Part shown: piece by piece, positions 10,472 to 23,789 of the stretch
Layout of the letters: every line of letters begins with the position of its first letter
Position numbering within the stretch: the first letter of the stretch is position 1
Assembly (NCBI GenBank): GCA_028622995.1
Contig: JAJQJQ010000042.1
Span: forward strand, 620,001 to 684,000
DNA: 64,000 nt
Direction: 5' to 3'
From: Panagrolaimus kolymaensis
Lineage: Eukaryota; Nematoda; Chromadorea; Rhabditida; Panagrolaimidae
Translations under genes and position numbers: made by a program
The notes under the pieces: model-generated
Databases searched by the model: none
Told to the model about the DNA's origin: nothing
The model's input: only the letters and a program-made list of their open reading frames with translations

Positions 10472-13400
10472 AGGATAAATTTTTTTAAAAAAATAAAAGA
10501 TGACTGTAACTCTTTTAATTATTGCTTCTTTTTATTTAAATTTCTCCATTTTTTTTGATGGATCGAGAAAAAAACATTTGTTGTAGCATCGAGATCGATG
10601 ATTTTTAGGGATAAATTTTTTTAAAAAAATAAAAGATGACTGTAACTCTTTTAATTATTGCTTCTTTTATTACTCAACTCTCCATTTTTTTTGATGGATT
10701 GAGAAAAAAACATTTGTTGTCGCATCGAGATCGATGATTTTTAGGGATAAATTTTTAAAAAAAAATAAAAGATGACTGTAACTCTTTTAATTATTGCTTC
10801 TTTTTATTTAAATTTCTCCATTTTTTTTGATGGATTGAGAAAAAAACATTTGTTGTCGCATCGAGATCGATGATTTTTAGGGATAAATTTTTTAAAAAAA
10901 ATAAAAGATGACTGTAACTCTTTTAATTATTGCTTCTTTTATTACTCAACTCTCCATTTTTTTTGATGGATCGAGAAAAAAACATTTGTTGTAGCATCGA
11001 GATCGATGATTTTTAGGGATAAATTTTTTTAAAAAAATAAAAGATGACTGTAACTCTTTTAATTATTGCTTCTTTTATTACTCAACTCTCCATTTTTTTT
11101 GATGGATCGAGAAAAAAACATTTGTTGTAGCATCGAGATCGATGATTTTTAGGGATAAATTTTTTTAAAAAAATAAAAGATGACTGTAACTCTTTTAATT
11201 ATTGCTTCTTTTATTACTCAACTCTCCATTTTTGTTGATGGATTGAGAAAAAAACATTTGTTGTCGCATCGAGATCGATGATTTTTAGGGATAAATTTTT
11301 TTAAAAAAATAAAAGATGACTGTAACTCTTTTAATTATTGCTTCTTTTATTACTCAACTCTCCATTTTTGTTGAAGGATTGAGAAAAAAACATTTGTTGT
11401 CGCATCGAGATCGATGATTTTTAGGGATAAATTTTTTTTAAAAAATAAAAGATGACTGTAACTCTTTTAATTATTGCTTCTTTTTATTTAAATTTCTCCA
11501 TTTTTTTTGATGGATTGAGAAAAAAACATTTGTTGTCGCATCGAGATCGATGATTTTTAGGATAAATTTTTAAAAAAAAATAAAAGATGACTGTAACTCT
11601 TTTAATTATTGCTTCTTTTTATTTAAATTTCTCCATTTTTTTTGATGGATTGAGAAAAAAACATTTGTTGTCGCATCGAGATCGATGATTTTTAGGATAA
11701 ATTTTTTTAAAAAAATAAAAGATGACTGTAACTCTTTTAATTATTGCTTCTTTTTATTTAAATTTCTCCATTTTTTTTGATGGATCGAGAAAAAAACATT
11801 TGTTGTAGCATCGAGATCGATGATTTTTAGGGATAAATTTTTTTAAAAAAATAAAAGATGACTGTAACTCTTTTAATTATTGCTTCTTTTATTACTCAAC
11901 TCTCCATTTTTTTTGATGGATTGAGAAAAAAACATTTGTTGTCGCATCGAGATCGATGATTTTTAGGGATAAATTTTTAAAAAAAAATAAAAGATGACTG
12001 TAACTCTTTTAATTATTGCTTCTTTTTATTTAAATTTCTCCATTTTTTTTGATGGATTGAGAAAAAAACATTTGTTGTCGCATCGAGATCGATGATTTTT
12101 AGGGATAAATTTTTAAAAAAAAATAAAAGATGACTGTAACTCTTTTAATTATTGCTTCTTTTATTACTCAACTCTCCATTTTTTTTGATGGATCGAGAAA
12201 AAAACATTTGTTGTAGCATCGAGATCGATGATTTTTAGGGATAAATTTTTTTAAAAAAATAAAAGATGACTGTAACTCTTTTAATTATTGCTTCTTTTAT
12301 TACTCAACTCTCCATTTTTTTTGATGGATCGAGAAAAAAACATTTGTTGTAGCATCGAGATCGATGATTTTTAGGGATAAATTTTTTTAAAAAAATAAAA
12401 GATGACTGTAACTCTTTTAATTATTGCTTCTTTTATTACTCAACTCTCCATTTTTGTTGATGGATTGAGAAAAAAACATTTGTTGTCGCATCGAGATCGA
12501 TGATTTTTAGGGATAAATTTTTTTAAAAAAATAAAAGATGACTGTAACTCTTTTAATTATTGCTTCTTTTATTACTCAACTCTCCATTTTTGTTGAAGGA
12601 TTGAGAAAAAAACATTTGTTGTCGCATCGAGATCGATGATTTTTAGGGATAAATTTTTTTTAAAAAATAAAAGATGACTGTAACTCTTTTAATTATTGCT
12701 TCTTTTTATTTAAATTTCTCCATTTTTTTTGATGGATTGAGAAAAAAACATTTGTTGTCGCATCGAGATCGATGATTTTTAGGATAAATTTTTAAAAAAA
12801 AATAAAAGATGACTGTAACTCTTTTAATTATTGCTTCTTTTTATTTAAATTTCTCCATTTTTTTTGATGGATTGAGAAAAAAACATTTGTTGTCGCATCG
12901 AGATCGATGATTTTTAGGATAAATTTTTTTAAAAAAATAAAAGATGACTGTAACTCTTTTAATTATTGCTTCTTTTTATTTAAATTTCTCCATTTTTTTT
13001 GATGGATCGAGAAAAAAACATTTGTTGTAGCATCGAGATCGATGATTTTTAGGGATAAATTTTTTTAAAAAAATAAAAGATGACTGTAACTCTTTTAATT
13101 ATTGCTTCTTTTATTACTCAACTCTCCATTTTTTTTGATGGATTGAGAAAAAAACATTTGTTGTCGCATCGAGATCGATGATTTTTAGGGATAAATTTTT
13201 AAAAAAAAATAAAAGATGACTGTAACTCTTTTAATTATTGCTTCTTTTTATTTAAATTTCTCCATTTTTTTTGATGGATTGAGAAAAAAACATTTGTTGT
13301 CGCATCGAGATCGATGATTTTTAGGGATAAATTTTTTAAAAAAAATAAAAGATGACTGTAACTCTTTTAATTATTGCTTCTTTTATTACTCAACTCTCCA

Positions 13401-14138
13401 TTTTTTTTGATGGATCGAGAAAAAAACATTTGTTGTAGCATCGAGATCGATAATTTTTAGGGATAAATTTTTTTAAAAAAATAAAAGATGACTGTAACTC
13501 TTTTAATTATTGCTTCTTTTATTACTCAACTCTCCATTTTTTTTGATGGATCGAGAAAAAAACATTTGTTGTAGCATCGAGATCGATGATTTTTAGGGAT
13601 AAATTTTTTTAAAAAAATAAAAGATGACTGTAACTCTTTTAATTATTGCTTCTTTTATTACTCAACTCTCCATTTTTGTTGATGGATTGAGAAAAAAACA
13701 TTTGTTGTCGCATCGAGATCGATGATTTTTAGGGATAAATTTTTTTAAAAAAATAAAAGATGACTGTAACTCTTTTAATTATTGCTTCTTTTATTACTCA
13801 ACTCTCCATTTTTGTTGAAGGATTGAGAAAAAAACATTTGTTGTCGCATCGAGATCGATGATTTTTAGGGATAAATTTTTTTTAAAAAATAAAAGATGAC
13901 TGTAACTCTTTTAATTATTGCTTCTTTTTATTTAAATTTCTCCATTTTTTTTGATGGATTGAGAAAAAAACATTTGTTGTCGCATCGAGATCGATGATTT
14001 TTAGGATAAATTTTTAAAAAAAAATAAAAGATGACTGTAACTCTTTTAATTATTGCTTCTTTTTATTTAAATTTCTCCATTTTTTTTGATGGATCGAGAA
14101 AAAAACATTTGTTGTAGCATCGAGATCGATGATTTTTA
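10472..14138. repeat. Three copies of a 9-mer higher-order repeat (1222 bp)
   Basis: Three independent markers recur at exactly 1222 bp. The T8 form of the T/A tract occurs at 11432, 12654 and 13876. A TTAGGATA deletion occurs at 11559, 12781 and 14003, and another at 10472, 11694 and 12916. 1222 is nine monomers less 2 bp, matching the two 135-bp units per HOR. The third copy carries a private change, CGATAATTT at about 13450. This is the cleanest HOR in the left half of the window. Confidence 0.88.
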
Positions 14139-17100
14139 GGGATAAATTTTTTTAAAAAAATAAAAGATGACTGTAACTCTTTTAATTATTGCTTCTTTTT
14201 ATTTAAATTTCTCCATTTTTTTGATGGATTGAGAAAAAAACATTTGTTGTCGCATCGAGATCGATGATTTTTAGGGATAAATTTTTAAAAAAAAATAAAA
14301 GATGACTGTAACTCTTTTAATTATTGCTACTTTTATTACTCAACTCTCCATTTTTTTTGATGGATTGAGAAAAAAACATTTGTTGTCGCATCGAGATCGA
14401 TGATTTTTAGGGATAAATTTTTTAAAAAAAATAAAAGATGACTGTAACTCTTTTAATTATTGCTTCTTTTATTACTCAACTCTCCATTTTTTTTGATGGA
14501 TCGAGAAAAAAACATTTGTTGTAGCATCGAGATCGATGATTTTTAGGGATAAATTTTTTAAAAAAAATAAAAGATGACTGTAACTCTTTTAATTATTGCT
14601 TCTTTTATTACTCAACTCTCCATTTTTGTTGAAGGATTGAGAAAAAAACATTTGTTGTCGCATCGAGATCGATGATTTTTAGGGATAAATTTTTTTAAAA
14701 AAATAAAAGATGACTGTAACTCTTTTAATTATTGCTTCTTTTTATTTAAATTTCTCCATTTTTTTTGATGGATTGAGAAAAAAACATTTGTTGTAGCATC
14801 GAGATCGATGATTTTTAGGGATAAATTTTTTTAAAAAAATAAAAGATGACTGTAACTCTTTTAATTATTGCTTCTTTTATTACTCAACTCTCCATTTTTG
14901 TTGAAGGATTGAGAAAAAAACATTTGTTGTCGCATCGAGATCGATGATTTTTAGGGATAAATTTTTTTAAAAAAATAAAAGATGACTGTAACTCTTTTAA
15001 TTATTGCTTCTTTTTATTTAAATTTCTCCATTTTTTTTGATGGATTGAGAAAAAAACATTTGTTGTAGCATCGAGATCGATGATTTTTAGGGATAAATTT
15101 TTTTAAAAAAATAAAAGATGACTGTAACTCTTTTAATTATTGCTTCTTTTATTACTCAACTCTCCATTTTTGTTGAAGGATTGAGAAAAAAACATTTGTT
15201 GTCGCATCGAGATCGATGATTTTTAGGGATAAATTTTTTTAAAAAAATAAAAGATGACTGTAACTCTTTTAATTATTGCTTCTTTTTATTTAAATTTCTC
15301 CATTTTTTTTGATGGATTGAGAAAAAAACATTTGTTGTCGCATCGAGATCGATGATTTTTAGGGATAAATTTTTAAAAAAAAATAAAAGATGACTGTAAC
15401 TCTTTTAATTATTGCTACTTTTATTACTCAACTCTCCATTTTTTTTGATGGATTGAGAAAAAAACATTTGTTGTCGCATCGAGATCGATGATTTTTAGGG
15501 ATAAATTTTTTTAAAAAAATAAAAGATGACTGTAACTCTTTTAATTATTGCTTCTTTTTATTTAAATTTCTCCATTTTTTTTGATGGATTGAGAAAAAAA
15601 CATTTGTTGTCGCATCGAGATCGATGATTTTTAGGGATAAATTTTTAAAAAAAAATAAAAGATGACTGTAACTCTTTTAATTATTGCTTCTTTTATTACT
15701 CAACTCTCCATTTTTGTTGATGGATTGAGAAAAAAACATTTGTTGTCGCATCGAGATCGATGATTTTTAGGGATAAATTTTTTTAAAAAAATAAAAGATG
15801 ACTGTAACTCTTTTAATTATTGCTTCTTTTTATTTAAATTTCTCCATTTTTTTTGATGGATCGAGAAAAAAACATTTGTTGTAGCATCGAGATCGATGAT
15901 TTTTAGGGATAAATTTTTTTAAAAAAATAAAAGATGACTGTAACTCTTTTAATTATTGCTTCTTTTATTACTCAACTCTCCATTTTTGTTGATGGATTGA
16001 GAAAAAAACATTTGTTGTCGCATCGAGATCGATGATTTTTAGGATAAATTTTTAAAAAAAAATAAAAGATGACTGTAACTCTTTTAATTATTGCTTCTTT
16101 TTATTTAAATTTCTCCATTTTTTTTGATGGATCGAGAAAAAAACATTTGTTGTAGCATCGAGATCGATGATTTTTAGGGATAAATTTTTTTAAAAAAATA
16201 AAAGATGACTGTAACTCTTTTAATTATTGCTTCTTTTTATTTAAATTTCTCCATTTTTTTGATGGATTGAGAAAAAAACATTTGTTGTCGCATCGAGATC
16301 GATGATTTTTAGGGATAAATTTTTAAAAAAAAATAAAAGATGACTGTAACTCTTTTAATTATTGCTACTTTTATTACTCAACTCTCCATTTTTTTTGATG
16401 GATTGAGAAAAAAACATTTGTTGTCGCATCGAGATCGATGATTTTTAGGGATAAATTTTTTAAAAAAAATAAAAGATGACTGTAACTCTTTTAATTATTG
16501 CTTCTTTTATTACTCAACTCTCCATTTTTTTTGATGGATCGAGAAAAAAACATTTGTTGTAGCATCGAGATCGATGATTTTTAGGGATAAATTTTTTAAA
16601 AAAAATAAAAGATGACTGTAACTCTTTTAATTATTGCTTCTTTTATTACTCAACTCTCCATTTTTGTTGAAGGATTGAGAAAAAAACATTTGTTGTCGCA
16701 TCGAGATCGATGATTTTTAGGGATAAATTTTTTTAAAAAAATAAAAGATGACTGTAACTCTTTTAATTATTGCTTCTTTTTATTTAAATTTCTCCATTTT
16801 TTTTGATGGATTGAGAAAAAAACATTTGTTGTAGCATCGAGATCGATGATTTTTAGGGATAAATTTTTTTAAAAAAATAAAAGATGACTGTAACTCTTTT
16901 AATTATTGCTTCTTTTATTACTCAACTCTCCATTTTTGTTGAAGGATTGAGAAAAAAACATTTGTTGTCGCATCGAGATCGATGATTTTTAGGGATAAAT
17001 TTTTTTAAAAAAATAAAAGATGACTGTAACTCTTTTAATTATTGCTTCTTTTTATTTAAATTTCTCCATTTTTTTTGATGGATTGAGAAAAAAACATTTG

Positions 17101-17660
17101 TTGTAGCATCGAGATCGATGATTTTTAGGGATAAATTTTTTTAAAAAAATAAAAGATGACTGTAACTCTTTTAATTATTGCTTCTTTTATTACTCAACTC
17201 TCCATTTTTGTTGAAGGATTGAGAAAAAAACATTTGTTGTCGCATCGAGATCGATGATTTTTAGGGATAAATTTTTTTAAAAAAATAAAAGATGACTGTA
17301 ACTCTTTTAATTATTGCTTCTTTTTATTTAAATTTCTCCATTTTTTTTGATGGATTGAGAAAAAAACATTTGTTGTCGCATCGAGATCGATGATTTTTAG
17401 GGATAAATTTTTAAAAAAAAATAAAAGATGACTGTAACTCTTTTAATTATTGCTACTTTTATTACTCAACTCTCCATTTTTTTTGATGGATTGAGAAAAA
17501 AACATTTGTTGTCGCATCGAGATCGATGATTTTTAGGGATAAATTTTTTTAAAAAAATAAAAGATGACTGTAACTCTTTTAATTATTGCTTCTTTTTATT
17601 TAAATTTCTCCATTTTTTTTGATGGATTGAGAAAAAAACATTTGTTGTCGCATCGAGATC
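13983..17660. repeat. 15-mer higher-order repeat, two copies (2038 bp offset)
   Basis: The TTAGGATA monomer starting at 13983 recurs at 16021. GCTAC variants at 14326 and 15414 recur at 16364 and 17452. All offsets are 2038 bp, fifteen monomers less 2 bp. The second copy keeps the variant order up to about 17.66 kb, where class A with GTTGAT in copy 1 is replaced by class B monomers. Inside each copy, a two-monomer motif (class A with GAAGG followed by class B with GGATTGAG and TAG) is itself repeated, so the unit is nested. Confidence 0.85.
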
Positions 17661-20504
17661 GATGATTTTTAGGGATAAATTTTTTTAAAAAAATAAAAGA
17701 TGACTGTAACTCTTTTAATTATTGCTTCTTTTTATTTAAATTTCTCCATTTTTTTTGATGGATTGAGAAAAAAACATTTGTTGTCGCATCGAGATCGATG
17801 ATTTTTAGGGATAAATTTTTTTAAAAAAATAAAAGATGACTGTAACTCTTTTAATTATTGCTTCTTTTTATTTAAATTTCTCCATTTTTTTTGATGGATC
17901 GAGAAAAAAACATTTGTTGTAGCATCGAGATCGATGATTTTTAGGGATAAATTTTTTTAAAAAAATAAAAGATGACTGTAACTCTTTTAATTATTGCTTC
18001 TTTTATTACTCAACTCTCCATTTTTGTTGATGGATTGAGAAAAAAACATTTGTTGTCGCATCGAGATCGATGATTTTTAGGGATAAATTTTTTTAAAAAA
18101 ATAAAAGATGACTGTAACTCTTTTAATTATTGCTTCTTTTTATTTAAATTTCTCCATTTTTTTGATGGATTGAGAAAAAAACATTTGTTGTCGCATCGAG
18201 ATCGATGATTTTTAGGGATAAATTTTTTAAAAAAAATAAAAGATGACTGTAACTCTTTTAATTATTGCTTCTTTTTATTTAAATTTCTCCATTTTTTTTG
18301 ATGGATTGAGAAAAAAACATTTGTTGTCGCATCGAGATCGATGATTTTTAGGGATAAATTTTTTTAAAAAAATAAAAGATGACTGTAACTCTTTTAATTA
18401 TTGCTTCTTTTTATTTAAATTTCTCCATTTTTTTTGATGGATTGAGAAAAAAACATTTGTTGTCGCATCGAGATCGATGATTTTTAGGGATAAATTTTTT
18501 AAAAAAAATAAAAGATGACTGTAACTCTTTTAATTATTGCTTCTTTTATTACTCAACTCTCCATTTTTGTTGAAGGATTGAGAAAAAAACATTTGTTGTC
18601 GCATCGAGATCGATGATTTTTAGGGATAAATTTTTTTTAAAAAATAAAAGATGACTGTAACTCTTTTAATTATTGCTTCTTTTTATTTAAATTTCTCCAT
18701 TTTTTTTGATGGATTGAGAAAAAAACATTTGTTGTCGCATCGAGATCGATGATTTTTAGGATAAATTTTTAAAAAAAAATAAAAGATGACTGTAACTCTT
18801 TTAATTATTGCTTCTTTTTATTTAAATTTCTCCATTTTTTTTGATGGATCGAGAAAAAAACATTTGTTGTAGCATCGAGATCGATGATTTTTAGGGATAA
18901 ATTTTTTAAAAAAAATAAAAGATGACTGTAACTCTTTTAATTATTGCTTCTTTTATTACTCAACTCTCCATTTTTGTTGATGGATTGAGAAAAAAACATT
19001 TGTTGTCGCATCGAGATCGATGATTTTTAGGGATAAATTTTTAAAAAAAAATAAAAGATGACTGTAACTCTTTTAATTATTGCTTCTTTTTATTTAAATT
19101 TCTCCTTTTTTTTTGATGGATTGAGAAAAAAACATTTGTTGTCGCATCGAGATCGATGATTTTTAGGGATAAATTTTTAAAAAAAAATAAAAGATGACTG
19201 TAACTCTTTTAATTATTGCTTCTTTTTATTTAAATTTCTCCATTTTTTTTGATGGATTGAGAAAAAAACATTTGTTGTCGCATCGAGATCGATGATTTTT
19301 AGGGATAAATTTTTTTAAAAAAATAAAAGATGACTGTAACTCTTTTAATTATTGCTTCTTTTTATTTAAATTTCTCCATTTTTTTTGATGGATTGAGAAA
19401 AAAACATTTGTTGTCGCATCGAGATCGATGATTTTTAGGGATAAATTTTTTTAAAAAAATAAAAGATGACTGTAACTCTTTTAATTATTGCTTCTTTTTA
19501 TTTAAATTTCTCCATTTTTTTTGATGGATTGAGAAAAAAACATTTGTTGTCGCATCGAGATCGATGATTTTTAGGGATAAATTTTTTTAAAAAAATAAAA
19601 GATGACTGTAACTCTTTTAATTATTGCTTCTTTTATTACTCAACTCTCCATTTTTTTTGATGGATTGAGAAAAAAACATTTGTTGTCGCATCGAGATCGA
19701 TGATTTTTAGGGATAAATTTTTTTAAAAAAATAAAAGATGACTGTAACTCTTTTAATTATTGCTTCTTTTATTACTCAACTCTCCATTTTTGTTGATGGA
19801 TTGAGAAAAAAACATTTGTTGTCGCATCGAGATCGATGATTTTTAGGGATAAATTTTTAAAAAAAAATAAAAGATGACTGTAACTCTTTTAATTATTGCT
19901 ACTTTTATTACTCAACTCTCCATTTTTTTTGATGGATTGAGAAAAAAACATTTGTTGTCGCATCGAGATCGATGATTTTTAGGGATAAATTTTTTTAAAA
20001 AAATAAAAGATGACTGTAACTCTTTTAATTATTGCTTCTTTTTATTTAAATTTCTCCATTTTTTTTGATGGATTGAGAAAAAAACATTTGTTGTCGCATC
20101 GAGATCGATGATTTTTAGGGATAAATTTTTTTAAAAAAATAAAAGATGACTGTAACTCTTTTAATTATTGCTTCTTTTTATTTAAATTTCTCCATTTTTT
20201 TTGATGGATTGAGAAAAAAACATTTGTTGTCGCATCGAGATCGATGATTTTTAGGGATAAATTTTTTAAAAAAAATAAAAGATGACTGTAACTCTTTTAA
20301 TTATTGCTTCTTTTATTACTCAACTCTCCATTTTTTTTGATGGATCGAGAAAAAAACATTTGTTGTAGCATCGAGATCGATGATTTTTAGGGATAAATTT
20401 TTTTAAAAAAATAAAAGATGACTGTAACTCTTTTAATTATTGCTTCTTTTATTACTCAACTCTCCATTTTTGTTGAAGGATTGAGAAAAAAACATTTGTT
20501 GTCG

Positions 20505-20640
20505 CATCGAGATCGATGATTTTTAGGGATAAATTTTTTTTAGAAAATAAAAGATGACTGTAACTCTTTTAATTATTGCTTCTTTTATTACTCAACTCTC
20601 CATTTTTGTTGAAGGATTGAGAAAAAAACATTTGTTGTCG
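20505..20640 (+). repeat. Monomer with an interrupted T/A tract (T8-A-G-A4)
   Basis: A G at 20543 interrupts the A side of the tract. The tract is still 14 bp long and the unit is still 136 bp. I saw no other copy with this G, so it is a private mutation that has not been amplified. The remainder is class A with the GAAGG variant. Confidence 0.85.
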
Positions 20641-21639
20641 CATCGAGATCGATGATTTTTAGGGATAAATTTTTTTAAAAAAATAAAAGATGACTGTAAC
20701 TCTTTTAATTATTGCTTCTTTTTATTTAAATTTCTCCATTTTTTTTGATGGATTGAGAAAAAAACATTTGTTGTCGCATCGAGATCGATGATTTTTAGGA
20801 TAAATTTTTAAAAAAAAATAAAAGATGACTGTAACTCTTTTAATTATTGCTTCTTTTTATTTAAATTTCTCCATTTTTTTTGATGGATCGAGAAAAAAAC
20901 ATTTGTTGTAGCATCGAGATCGATGATTTTTAGGGATAAATTTTTTAAAAAAAATAAAAGATGACTGTAACTCTTTTAATTATTGCTTCTTTTATTACTC
21001 AACTCTCCATTTTTGTTGATGGATTGAGAAAAAAACATTTGTTGTCGCATCGAGATCGATGATTTTTAGGGATAAATTTTTAAAAAAAAATAAAAGATGA
21101 CTGTAACTCTTTTAATTATTGCTTCTTTTTATTTAAATTTCTCCTTTTTTTTTGATGGATTGAGAAAAAAACATTTGTTGTCGCATCGAGATCGATGATT
21201 TTTAGGGATAAATTTTTAAAAAAAAATAAAAGATGACTGTAACTCTTTTAATTATTGCTTCTTTTTATTTAAATTTCTCCATTTTTTTTGATGGATTGAG
21301 AAAAAAACATTTGTTGTCGCATCGAGATCGATGATTTTTAGGGATAAATTTTTTTAAAAAAATAAAAGATGACTGTAACTCTTTTAATTATTGCTTCTTT
21401 TTATTTAAATTTCTCCATTTTTTTTGATGGATTGAGAAAAAAACATTTGTTGTCGCATCGAGATCGATGATTTTTAGGGATAAATTTTTTTAAAAAAATA
21501 AAAGATGACTGTAACTCTTTTAATTATTGCTTCTTTTTATTTAAATTTCTCCATTTTTTTTGATGGATTGAGAAAAAAACATTTGTTGTAGCATCGAGAT
21601 CGATGATTTTTAGGGATAAATTTTTTTAAAAAAATAAAA

Positions 21640-23100
21640 GATGACTGTAACTCTTTTAATTATTGCTTCTTTTATTACTCAACTCTCCATTTTTGTTGAA
21701 GGATTGAGAAAAAAACATTTGTTGTCGCATCGAGATCGATGATTTTTAGGGATAAATTTTTTTAAAAAAATAAAAGATGACTGTAACTCTTTTAATTATT
21801 GCTTCTTTTATTACTCAACTCTCCATTTTTGTTGAAGGATTGAGAAAAAAACATTTGTTGTCGCATCGAGATCGATGATTTTTAGGGATAAATTTTTTTA
21901 AAAAAATAAAAGATGACTGTAACTCTTTTAATTATTGCTTCTTTTTATTTAAATTTCTCCATTTTTTTTGATGGATTGAGAAAAAAACATTTGTTGTCGC
22001 ATCGAGATCGATGATTATTAGGGATAAATTTTTTTAAAAAAATAAAAGATGACTGTAACTCTTTTAATTATTGCTTCTTTTATTACTCAACTCTCCATTT
22101 TTTTTGATGGATCGAGAAAAAAACATTTGTTGTCGCATCGAGATCGATGATTTTTAGGGATAAATTTTTAAAAAAAAATAAAAGATGACTGTAACTCTTT
22201 TAATTATTGCTTCTTTTTATTTAAATTTCTCCATTTTTTTTGATGGATTGAGAAAAAAACATTTGTTGTCGCATCGAGATCGATGATTTTTAGGGATAAA
22301 TTTTTTTAAAAAAATAAAAGATGACTGTAACTCTTTTAATTATTGCTTCTTTTATTACTCAACTCTCCATTTTTTTTGATGGATCGAGAAAAAAACATTT
22401 GTTGTAGCATCGAGATCGATGATTTTTAGGGATAAATTTTTTTAAAAAAATAAAAGATGACTGTAACTCTTTTAATTATTGCTTCTTTTATTACTCAACT
22501 CTCCATTTTTGTTGAAGGATTGAGAAAAAAACATTTGTTGTCGCATCGAGATCGATGATTTTTAGGGATAAATTTTTTTAAAAAAATAAAAGATGACTGT
22601 AACTCTTTTAATTATTGCTTCTTTTATTACTCAACTCTCCATTTTTGTTGAAGGATTGAGAAAAAAACATTTGTTGTCGCATCGAGATCGATGATTTTTA
22701 GGGATAAATTTTTTTAAAAAAATAAAAGATGACTGTAACTCTTTTAATTATTGCTTCTTTTATTACTCAACTCTCCATTTTTGTTGAAGGATTGAGAAAA
22801 AAACATTTGTTGTCGCATCGAGATCGATGATTTTTAGGGATAAATTTTTTTAAAAAAATAAAAGATGACTGTAACTCTTTTAATTATTGCTTCTTTTTAT
22901 TTAAATTTCTCCATTTTTTTTGATGGATTGAGAAAAAAACATTTGTTGTCGCATCGAGATCGATGATTATTAGGGATAAATTTTTTTAAAAAAATAAAAG
23001 ATGACTGTAACTCTTTTAATTATTGCTTCTTTTATTACTCAACTCTCCATTTTTTTTGATGGATCGAGAAAAAAACATTTGTTGTAGCATCGAGATCGAT
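21640..23100. repeat. 7-mer duplication marked by GATTATTAGGG (952 bp)
   Basis: A T to A substitution gives GATTATTAGGG at 22017 and again at 22969, exactly seven monomers apart. Both are preceded by a run of class A monomers with the GAAGG variant and one class B monomer, two A units in the first copy and three in the second. Both are followed by a class A monomer with GGATCGAG, but the first ends TGTCG and the second TGTAG. The copies therefore differ by a monomer count and a point change. Confidence 0.75.
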
Positions 23101-23789
23101 GATTTTTAGGGATAAATTTTTTTAAAAAAATAAAAGATGACTGTAACTCTTTTAATTATTGCTTCTTTTATTACTCAACTCTCCATTTTTGTTGAAGGAT
23201 TGAGAAAAAAACATTTGTTGTCGCATCGAGATCGATGATTTTTAGGGATAAATTTTTTTAAAAAAATAAAAGATGACTGTAACTCTTTTAATTATTGCTT
23301 CTTTTATTACTCAACTCTCCATTTTTGTTGAAGGATTGAGAAAAAAACATTTGTTGTCGCATCGAGATCGATGATTTTTAGGGATAAATTTTTAAAAAAA
23401 AATAAAAGATGACTGTAACTCTTTTAATTATTGCTTCTTTTATTACTCAACTCTCCATTTTTGTTGAAGGATTGAGAAAAAAACATTTGTTGTCGCATCG
23501 AGATCGATGATTTTTAGGGATAAATTTTTTAAAAAAAATAAAAGATGACTGTAACTCTTTTAATTATTGCTTCTTTTATTACTCAACTCTCCATTTTTTT
23601 TGATGGATTGAGAAAAAAACATTTGTTGTCGCATCGAGATCGATGATTTTTAGGGATAAATTTTTAAAAAAAAATAAAAGATGACTGTAACTCTTTTAAT
23701 TATTGCTTCTTTTTATTTAAATTTCTCCATTTTTTTTGATGGATTGAGAAAAAAACATTTGTTGTCGCATCGAGATCGATGATTTTTAG

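Larger units (their letters stand above)
2650..19899. repeat. Zone carrying the GCTACTTTT marker variant
   Basis: A T to A change turns GCTTCTTTT into GCTACTTTT in scattered class A monomers. The G of this word lies at 2650, 4009, 4551, 5093, 5229, 5500, 6043, 6449, 6585, 6856, 14326, 15414, 16364, 17452 and 19899. I saw none further right. The spacing is always near a multiple of 136, and the repeated spacing patterns reveal the HORs at 4-7 kb (offset 1356) and 14-17.6 kb (offset 2038). Confidence 0.82.
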
